A stretch of 33,367 nt of DNA from positions 1 through 33,367 of the forward strand of contig WFXD01000016.1 of NCBI GenBank assembly GCA_015490795.1, written 5' to 3'. The DNA is from Gammaproteobacteria bacterium. Lineage in GTDB: Bacteria; Pseudomonadota; Gammaproteobacteria; Chromatiales; Chromatiaceae. The notes beneath the pieces are model-generated. The model had not been told where the DNA came from. It saw only the letters and a program-made list of their open reading frames with translations, and searched no databases. Made by a program: the position numbers and the translations under genes. Within the stretch, counting starts at the first letter, position 1. The number at the start of each line of letters is the position of its first letter. This document shows, one piece after another, positions 25,201 to 33,367 of this stretch.

Positions 25201-25737
25201 GCAGATGTAACCGAGTCACTGGAGACGCTGGAGCGCGCCATCCGCAAGATCGACAAAGAGACCCGCACCCGCTTCAAAGAGACCTTTGACAAGGTCAATA
25301 CAGGCATCCAGGATATCTTCCCCAAACTGTTTGGCGGCGGCCATGCCTATCTGGAGCTGACGGGGGAAGATCTGCTGGACACCGGCGTCACCGTCATGGC
25401 GCGCCCACCCGGAAAGCGCAACAGCAGCATCCAGCTGCTCTCGGGTGGCGAGAAGGCATTGACAGCAGTGGCGCTAGTCTTTTCAATCTTTAAACTGAAC
25501 CCGGCCCCCTTCTGCATGCTGGATGAGGTGGATGCGCCGCTGGATGATGCCAATGCCGGGCGCTTCTGCGAATTGGTCAAGAGCATGTCCGCACAGGTTC
25601 AGTTTATCTTCATCACCCATAACAAGATAACCATGGAGATCGCCCACCAACTGGTCGGCGTCACCATGAACGAACCGGGTGTCTCCCGGCTTGTATCGGT
25701 CGATGTTGAAGAGGCTGCCAGATTGGCGGTCATGTAA
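22225..25737 (+). CDS. smc: Chromosome segregation protein SMC
   Basis: The 1170-residue condensin ATPase organises and separates chromosomes. It has the N-terminal head with Walker A GPNGCGKSN (residues 31-39), a first long coiled coil (about 165-500), a hinge (about 510-655) and a second coiled coil (to about 1000). The C-terminal head carries LLSGGEKALTA (from residue 1071) and Walker B CMLDEVDAPLDD. Length and layout are normal for bacterial SMC. The ATG at 22225 has no clear ribosome site but begins with the conserved RLEKIKLAGFKSF. Its position before zipA and ligA is the arrangement known in Pseudomonas. ScpA and ScpB genes are not in the window. Confidence 0.95.
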   Translation: MRLEKIKLAGFKSFVDPTHVPMPGNLVGVVGPNGCGKSNIIDAVRWVMGESSAKHLRGESMADVIFNGSTSRKQVGTAAVELLFDNSDGSAGGQYAQYAQISVKRHVSRDGQSLYYLNGVRCRRRDITDLFLGTGLGPRSYSIIEQGTISKLIEARPEELRHFLEEAAGISKYKERRRETESRIRHTRENLERLDDLREEIAKQLQHLKRQAATAERYKVLKQEERRLKAELLALRWSSFDNSLQQQDRAIAEQETALEAAVAKQRRQEAEIERQREEQTCANDHFNKVQADFYRIGAEISRLEQAIQYAKDARHQSEHDLEQAEEALAEASNHRQQDEQSLKALSQVLAEDEPKLLAARSHEKTATEQLQEAEQAMQNWQNEWDSFNQRSTEPAQTAQVERTRINHLEQQERQLLQRMERLNRELGQLDDSQLSKEILQLEQQAKEGQGEIDKLQQQLTSRIARLGEVREANARCASKLDQIREQQQMARGRQASLEALQQAALGKQESAVVEWLEAHELAGATRLAERLDVAPEWQHAVETVLGFHLQAVCVDTFPDLAASLQALQNGTLTLFDTTKKTASKRAEDFTERLISRVSSPWPLDDLLGSVRLAEDLAHALKLRDSLAEYESIITRDGIWMGRNWLRMAQEKDEKSGVLAREDELRQIATELKQSGAQIEQLAADFERGRQQLKEIEQSREQLQRQLDEANRREAGLRAALGSKRVKADHLSARRKAIGQEIAELRSQISADKDELERAKTSLHSALEKMEMLAQQRQRLIEQRNRLRTVLSEKRDEASQRRNRAHELALKIEAVRSSSQSLTQGLERMATQLSQLSHRREELKANLSKGTEPLAEQGRQLEQQLEARIKVEAQLTKAREAVEGIEQKLRQLEQDRGQSEEAVQRERSRLDQSRMKRQEVLIRGKTIEEQLNETNFSRDQLIDELADGATEAQWQEQVERMDMRIRRLGAINLAAIDEFQEQSERMEYLDAQHADVTESLETLERAIRKIDKETRTRFKETFDKVNTGIQDIFPKLFGGGHAYLELTGEDLLDTGVTVMARPPGKRNSSIQLLSGGEKALTAVALVFSIFKLNPAPFCMLDEVDAPLDDANAGRFCELVKSMSAQVQFIFITHNKITMEIAHQLVGVTMNEPGVSRLVSVDVEEAARLAVM

Positions 25738-25786
25738 CAACGGAGGCGCTTCGCAGGCACCTCTATACAATATTGAGCTGAGACAA

Positions 25787-28881
<3,095 letters not shown>

Positions 28882-28909
28882 CTACAGGGAGAGGCGGCCC
28901 TCCCTGTAG
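28882..28909. terminator. Bidirectional stem-loop between ligA and the isomerase gene
   Basis: CTACAGGGAG (28882-28891) pairs exactly with CTCCCTGTAG (28900-28909) around an 8-base loop, between two converging genes. T-runs are weak on both sides, so efficiency is unclear. Confidence 0.6.
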
Positions 28910-28921
28910 CCATATTGTGGT

Positions 28922-29890
28922 TTAGTCAGCGGGTGCTGCTGTATTGGTATCGTCAGCTTTCTGAGCAGGAGGCCTTATCTGAATGTCCGCTTTTTTGCGC
29001 AGCTCTGTCAGGTATGACATCACCAGCTCCCGGCGCCTTTCATTCATTAGTGTATCTCGTACCTCTCCAAGGTCGGGTGGCGATATTTCACGGGCGTCTT
29101 CCCGGAAAATGACATGCCAGCCAAATTGGGTTTTTACGGGAGCTGTGGAGTGTGTTCCATTTTCCATTGCCATAACGGCCTCAGCAAAAGGTTTGACCAT
29201 CTGTGTAGAGTCAAACCACCCAAGCTCTCCCCCCTGAGATGCAGAGGGGCCGGTTGATTTGGCTTTGGCCAGCTCGGCAAAATCTGCTCCGCCATCCAGC
29301 TCCTTGATCACCGCCTTGGCATCCTCTTCCGAGGCCAAAAGTATATGCCGGGCCTTAAACTCCTGCTGCGGCCTGTCACCGTAGCGTTTGTCATAGAGCT
29401 CTTTTAACTCATCACTGGATATCGGTTGCTGCTGTACATAGTTGGCAATGGACATCTCAGCAAGTGCGCGCATGCGCAGCAGGTTTAGCAGCTCGGCCAC
29501 TTCAGGCTTTTTATCAAAGCCCTGCGTCTCAGCATCCTGCACGATCAACATCGCATTGACCAGCTCATTGAGTATGGCCATCTGCTCTTGTGGTGTATCG
29601 CCTTTTGTACCCTGCCGGGCCTGGCGCCACTGCTGGTGAAAAATGGCGTACATGGATTTCGTTATAGGGGAGCCATTAACGATGACAACCACATCAGGGT
29701 CGTCAAGTGTGGCCTTTTGCGAGGCAGCCGGTGCAGTTGCTGCATTGCCGGCTTCCGGCGCCGGCTCCTGCTTTATGACTTCAGTTGCTGCTTTTGTTGT
29801 GATCTGGGGCACAGAGTCAGTCCCCTCATTACAGCCAGAGAGCAGCACGGCGATGGTTAGTACAATCAGTTTCTTGGGTAAGGGTTGCAT
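28922..29890 (-). CDS. Parvulin-type peptidyl-prolyl isomerase, lipoprotein
   Basis: The 322-residue protein has a lipoprotein signal with lipobox LLSG-C (Cys20), then a low-complexity Ala/Pro/Glu linker (about 30-60). A SurA-N-like helical chaperone region follows (about 65-170), and a parvulin rotamase domain (about 175-270) carries RHILLAS, GGELGWF and FGWHVIFRED. It likely helps fold exported or outer-membrane proteins. AAGGAA about 9 bases before the ATG supports the start. It follows yciI by 18 bases and is probably in its operon. Short-chain relatives are often PpiC/PrsA-like; the exact client is unknown. Confidence 0.87.
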   Translation of the reverse strand: MQPLPKKLIVLTIAVLLSGCNEGTDSVPQITTKAATEVIKQEPAPEAGNAATAPAASQKATLDDPDVVVIVNGSPITKSMYAIFHQQWRQARQGTKGDTPQEQMAILNELVNAMLIVQDAETQGFDKKPEVAELLNLLRMRALAEMSIANYVQQQPISSDELKELYDKRYGDRPQQEFKARHILLASEEDAKAVIKELDGGADFAELAKAKSTGPSASQGGELGWFDSTQMVKPFAEAVMAMENGTHSTAPVKTQFGWHVIFREDAREISPPDLGEVRDTLMNERRRELVMSYLTELRKKADIQIRPPAQKADDTNTAAPAD

Positions 29891-29908
29891 GGACGATTTC
29901 CTTGTGAT

Positions 29909-30208
29909 TTATGGTAGTACTTTTTTAAATGGGGTGACAGTGACGCAGGCATAGACGCCTGTCAGCGTATAGGGGTCCTGGTCTGCCCATGCCTTTGCTG
30001 ATTTTAGATCAGGGAACTCTGCAACAATCAGGCTGCCGGTGAAGCCAGCAGGCCCTGGCTCTTCGCTGTCGATGGCTGGAAAGGGGCCTGCCAGCAGCAG
30101 GCGGCCTTCGTCTTTTAGTTTTTCCAGACGACGCAGGTGCTCAGGGCGCGCGCTGATTCGTGCCTCAAGGCTCTCATCCTGGTCGGTTCCTATAATGGCA
30201 TAGTGCAT
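29909..30208 (-). CDS. yciI: YciI family protein
   Basis: A 99-residue ferredoxin-like fold protein of the YciI family. It starts with MHYAIIGTD, has [23 protein letters not shown] and ends with the conserved [17 protein letters not shown]. The His in the PEHL segment and the Asp of the DPY motif are the usual candidate catalytic pair, although a biochemical role is not established for most members. The ATG at 30208 is preferred over 30256: GGGAG lies 7 bases upstream and the family begins here. It is first of a pair with the isomerase gene. Confidence 0.88.
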   Translation of the reverse strand: MHYAIIGTDQDESLEARISARPEHLRRLEKLKDEGRLLLAGPFPAIDSEEPGPAGFTGSLIVAEFPDLKSAKAWADQDPYTLTGVYACVTVTPFKKVLP

Positions 30209-30292
30209 GGTATCTCCCGGTTTGATGTGCAAAACCAGCGGTGATTTTAACAGCAAAAAGCAGATCTGTTCTGTTTAGATGGCAGCTGTTAA

Positions 30293-32050
30293 TCAGTTAT
30301 TCCATGCGTAGGTCGCTTCTACTTTATTTCCTGGTTCACTGTATGCAAGTGATTTGCACAACTCTCTGGTAAGCATCAGGCCGCGCCCGCTGGGGATAGA
30401 TGAATCCATTTTAATATTGGAGATGTAGCTTTTGTAGTCAAAGCCGGAACCACTGTCTTCAATCCGGATAATAATCTCACCGCCTGTTGGGTATAAACGG
30501 CTGTGGATGGATATGGTGATATGCCCCTCTGACAGTTCCTGGAGCCTTTTTTCCCGCTCTGTAAAGTAGGTCGTGAATCCTCCCGGTTCAGCTTTCAGTG
30601 CGGAGTCCAGGTTTAATACCCCGTGGTCAAGGGCATTGATATAGAGTTCGCTCAATATGGTAAAGATTACCCTGCGCTGATCTTTTAGCCCCTCCAGCTC
30701 CTGTATTTGGTTTATTAACAGCGGAACAGGGTCGGTTTTCAACAGGCGCGGACCCTCTAATGTAACTGAAAAACTCAGGCTGTTATGAGGCGAACTTGAG
30801 TCATTCTTCGGGGCTATTGCCTCGTTGCTGGCTGGAGGCAGTTCGTTATCAAGTGCAGCCAGCACCTCGGGCAGAAATGGCACCTCTACCAGGCTAATGT
30901 CATCGTCTTGGGGCGCATCAAGGCAGAACTCTTCGAGGGCGGCAGCAATAGACTCAACGATGCTTCTCTGGCTTGTGCCCTGGGAGAGCCGCTGCTCCAA
31001 TCTTTTCTGCCCAAAATATTCCCCCTCCGGATTTCTGGCTTCTGTTACCCCATCGCTTGCCAGCAGGGCGCGATCCCCAAGGTCTGCCATGATGTTTGAT
31101 ATGGAGTGGAGGTAATCTGTATCGGGAACGATGCCTAATGGCAGCCCGGTAGATGGAATGCGGTGTTTGATCTTGGTGCCTGCTGAGTTTGTGATCAGTA
31201 TATCGGGCATGCCGCAGCAACAGAGTATCATGTTATCCATAGTGTGGCTGATGCGAACGAGCTGAGCAGCCATGAACATGCCGGTGGGGAGCAGGGCATG
31301 TAGTTTTCGATTGATTTCATTGAGGATCTGGTCTACAGAAAACCCTTTAACCGTCATGGCGCGAAAAGATTCAGATACCGGCAGCGCCCCAAGTGCGGCT
31401 GACAATCCATGCCCGGTAAAATCACCCAGCAGTACGTTGAGATCACCATTGGGTGCGTAGGCGGTCAAGAGTACGTCGCCACTGAAGAGTGCAGCAGGTC
31501 GCATCAGCGTCTTAAGTTTTTCTGGCATCACATTGCCCGCTATTACTGCCCCGCTAAATACTTTTTCGGCAATCTCCTCTTCCCGCTCTCTTTGACCTAA
31601 CAGGGTTCTAACCTCGCGATGAAGATCGCGAATTCTCTCCATTGCCCTGATCTTTGACCTGAGGAGCGTGTGGTTGAATGGTTTGGTCAGAAAGTCATCA
31701 CCGCCGACCTCTACGCATCGGGCGAGTGCCTTCTCATCGGTCATTGCGGTCAGAAAGATGATGGGTATAAATGTATCGCCGCAGAGTGCCTTGATTCGGG
31801 TGGTAGAGTCGAAGCCATCCATAACCGGCATCATGATGTCCATGAAAATTATATCCGGCTGATTCTCTTTAAAGCATTCAATCGCCTCTGCGCCATTTAT
31901 CGCCTGGATAACGGTGTACCCCATTTTTTTCAGAAGGGCATTCAGGACGATGCGGTTGGATAGCTCATCATCGACTATCAGGGCTAACCCGGCTGATTGT
32001 GGCGTGGGCGGCTTGGGTAATGAGGCAGCTGATGTACCTTGCATATTCAT
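30293..32050 (-). CDS. Response-regulator serine phosphatase with C-terminal anti-sigma-type kinase domain
   Basis: The 585-residue protein joins three modules: a receiver domain (residues 22-140, Asp71, Lys123), a SpoIIE/PP2C phosphatase (about 170-392; Asp191, GDFTGHG with Asp210, SDGVTEA, DDDIS) and an RsbW-like HATPase (about 440-585; Asn472 in INALDHG, EDSGSGFD, GRGLML). The layout recalls HsbR of Pseudomonas and CrsR of Shewanella, which govern an anti-sigma antagonist through opposing phosphatase and kinase activities. No antagonist (STAS) gene is adjacent here. A short HATPase-like fragment lies just upstream (32129-32281). The start was taken as given because the receiver follows directly; ribosome site not strong. 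Confidence 0.88.
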   Translation of the reverse strand: MNMQGTSAASLPKPPTPQSAGLALIVDDELSNRIVLNALLKKMGYTVIQAINGAEAIECFKENQPDIIFMDIMMPVMDGFDSTTRIKALCGDTFIPIIFLTAMTDEKALARCVEVGGDDFLTKPFNHTLLRSKIRAMERIRDLHREVRTLLGQREREEEIAEKVFSGAVIAGNVMPEKLKTLMRPAALFSGDVLLTAYAPNGDLNVLLGDFTGHGLSAALGALPVSESFRAMTVKGFSVDQILNEINRKLHALLPTGMFMAAQLVRISHTMDNMILCCCGMPDILITNSAGTKIKHRIPSTGLPLGIVPDTDYLHSISNIMADLGDRALLASDGVTEARNPEGEYFGQKRLEQRLSQGTSQRSIVESIAAALEEFCLDAPQDDDISLVEVPFLPEVLAALDNELPPASNEAIAPKNDSSSPHNSLSFSVTLEGPRLLKTDPVPLLINQIQELEGLKDQRRVIFTILSELYINALDHGVLNLDSALKAEPGGFTTYFTEREKRLQELSEGHITISIHSRLYPTGGEIIIRIEDSGSGFDYKSYISNIKMDSSIPSGRGLMLTRELCKSLAYSEPGNKVEATYAWNN

Positions 32051-32578
32051 TCTTCAACCTATCTGTTCGCTCTGTGAACAAGCGCTGTCTATATTATGGA
32101 TCACGAAGTGTAGCGGCACCGATGTGGATTAATTGACCAGAAAATTGCATGAATTTTCCGGTGAATCTCTTGTAAGACCCCAGATTCCAGCAAATTTCTT
32201 AGCAATATTAAGGCCAAAACCAGGGGGTGTGCCTGGTTCATTGTTGGTAAAACAAGGCTGCCATCTAAGCAGCAGAATCATGAGCACAGGCTAACCCGTC
32301 ATGGAGTTGCCATTCTGCGCCATTGCGCCTTGCCTAAAGCAGCTCATGCTCCCCTGGTAATTAAATTCACTGATTGATGGTTTGTGCAGATAATATAGCT
32401 GCAAAACAGGTTGTTTTTTTTTACACTGTTGCAACCCCTATGTTTGTGCGGATTGATAACTGATTAGAATATAGGCTAATTTGTTGATTACCCTGTTTTA
32501 TGTTTATATATCGTCATCCGAACACTTTAATGATAGGCAGATCAATAATAAAAGCCATTAAAAGATGAGGTAGGTTAG
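32051..32578. other. Gene-poor interval between divergent genes
   Basis: These 528 bases lie between the SpoIIE-type regulator and the PEP-CTERM-tail gene and should hold both promoters. Apart from the short frame at 32129-32281, nothing coding was seen. A search for GG-N10-GC sigma54 elements gave no good match; AGGCTAATTTGTTGA (from 32473) is only a weak one with A for C at -12. The part next to the right-hand gene is AT-rich (about 32400-32560). Confidence 0.5.
32129..32281 (-). pseudogene. Possible HATPase C-terminal fragment (50 codons)
   Basis: The frame encodes 50 residues including PGFGLNIAKKFAGIWGL, which resembles the glycine-rich G2 region of histidine-kinase/HATPase domains (G-x-GL-IAKK), and ends NFLVN. 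A stop precedes it closely in frame, there is no ribosome site, and no other part of such a domain is found upstream. It may be the remnant of a lost kinase, or chance. It ends 78 bases before the next HATPase-containing gene. Confidence 0.3.
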
Positions 32579-33307
32579 ATGCTCTATAAAAAAACAGTAC
32601 TTACAGCGCTGCTGAGTGTTTCGATGGGTTCAGCCAGTGCCGCTACTGACTACTACTCCGCTGTTCCAGTTGCTGAGCTGGAGGCATTCTTTGGAACTGC
32701 CCCTGGGGCAATTACCGCAGCAAGCGCTGACCCTGGTTATGATCCGGCGTTTGAGGGATCAGGCATCAAGGACTCTTTTGGTTTTGTTGCAGGGGATATC
32801 CTCTCATTTGACTATAACTTTATGACGGATGAGCTATTGCCAGAGCTTGCTGATGATTATGCATTTGTGAGTGTAGGTGGTTATGTCACACGGCTGGATC
32901 ATGTGTTGGGCAGTAACCCATTATCAGCGTCATACCCTTATGAACGGGCAACGGGCTATCTGAGTGTCTCCTATACCGCACAGAGTACAGGCACGCTGGA
33001 TTTTGGCATAGGCATAGTTGATGCTTTTGATGAATTTATTGATTCAGCGCTGCTTATTGATAACATTAGAATAATGCGCGATGGCAGTGAGGTGTACAAA
33101 AATGGATTTGAGGATATAGACCCACTGGTTATGGGCATCGGTGATGTATCTATAGGGGCGGATTATTTTGGTATTGGGCCAACGGAAGATGCTACCCAGC
33201 TGCTGATGTCTACAACGGCGGTGCCCCTGCCTCCTGCTGTCTGGCTGCTTTTTTCAGGTTTTGTCGCGTTGGTGGGGTTTAGCCGCCATCGGCGTCACAA
33301 TAGTTGA
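32579..33307 (+). CDS. Exported protein with a VPLP-type PEP-CTERM sorting tail
   Basis: The 242-residue protein has a signal peptide (to about residue 22, ASA-AT), a beta-rich domain of unknown family, and a C-terminal tripartite tail. The tail consists of VPLPPAVW (from about residue 215), a hydrophobic helix LLFSGFVALVGF, and a basic end SRHRRHNS. That is the PEP-CTERM layout with the VPLP variant motif; exosortase would cut it and pass the protein to the envelope or matrix. The GAGG ribosome site lies 8 bases before the ATG. It is a likely client of the exosortase system served by PrsK, PrsR and PrsT, 11 kb to the left. Its middle domain has no cysteine or catalytic motif that I recognise. 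Confidence 0.85.
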   Translation: MLYKKTVLTALLSVSMGSASAATDYYSAVPVAELEAFFGTAPGAITAASADPGYDPAFEGSGIKDSFGFVAGDILSFDYNFMTDELLPELADDYAFVSVGGYVTRLDHVLGSNPLSASYPYERATGYLSVSYTAQSTGTLDFGIGIVDAFDEFIDSALLIDNIRIMRDGSEVYKNGFEDIDPLVMGIGDVSIGADYFGIGPTEDATQLLMSTTAVPLPPAVWLLFSGFVALVGFSRHRRHNS

Positions 33308-33367
33308 GTCCCTTGAGGTTTTATTAAGATACAAGCACCTATAACCGGTCAGCATGAAGCAACGCAC

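Noticed and set aside
32470-32490. Sigma54 promoter for the PEP-CTERM-tail gene
   Set aside because: Only a weak match, with A in place of the essential C at -12. A systematic look for GG-N10-GC in 32051-32578 found nothing better.

Overview
The window reads as a free-standing piece of a gammaproteobacterial chromosome. The gene order smc-zipA-ligA is the one known from Pseudomonas-like gammaproteobacteria, and ZipA is essentially confined to that class. The mix of an EPS/PEP-CTERM sorting-system cluster, a multiheme cytochrome and a bc-type complex suggests an environmental, respiratorily versatile (possibly chemolithotrophic) gammaproteobacterium. That last step is inference; nothing in the window fixes genus or family. 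No rRNA, tRNA, CRISPR array, intact transposase or prophage gene was recognised.

Left to right: (1) 1-281 is a non-coding leader with a stem-loop at the edge, a short repeat and a strong sigma70-type promoter. (2) 282-4162 is a three-gene ferric-iron ABC importer (binding protein, fused permease, ATPase) with a 15-bp-arm stem-loop between the first two genes. (3) 4090-5520 (minus) is an exported Kelch-propeller protein whose 3' end overlaps the ATPase gene by 73 bp. (4) 5521-5973 has no gene but three inverted repeats. (5) 5974-8986 (minus) is a Rieske - cytochrome b6/IV fusion - octaheme HAO-like cytochrome operon, followed upstream by (6) an ammonium transporter gene (9056-10366, minus) with a sigma54 promoter and two NtrC-type boxes. 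(7) 10779-11132 is a small membrane protein. (8) 11384-13675 (minus) is a nucleotide-sugar epimerase and dehydrogenase pair, divergent from (9) 13905-21627: PEP-CTERM/EPS sugar transferase, PrsK, PrsR and PrsT. (10) queF (minus) follows, then (11) smc-zipA-ligA, (12) a minus-strand group of a parvulin-type lipoprotein isomerase, YciI and a receiver/SpoIIE phosphatase/HATPase protein, and (13) an exported protein with a VPLP-type PEP-CTERM tail.

Two functional themes stand out. The first is envelope polysaccharide and protein sorting: UDP-sugar enzymes, polyprenyl sugar transferase, the PrsK-PrsR two-component pair, PrsT, and a sorting substrate at the far end. The exosortase itself is not in the window. 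The second, and the most unusual, is the block 5974-10690. It predicts a b6f-type quinol complex (Cys positioned for heme ci, H-X14-H spacing, PPWY in place of PEWY) whose usual cytochrome c1/f appears replaced by a membrane-anchored octaheme protein of the hydroxylamine-oxidoreductase family. Its Rieske protein carries Asp where the first cluster histidine is expected (CTDLGC). The block sits beside an amt gene with a near-consensus NtrC/sigma54 regulatory region, linking it by position to nitrogen metabolism. Function is inferred from motifs and context only.
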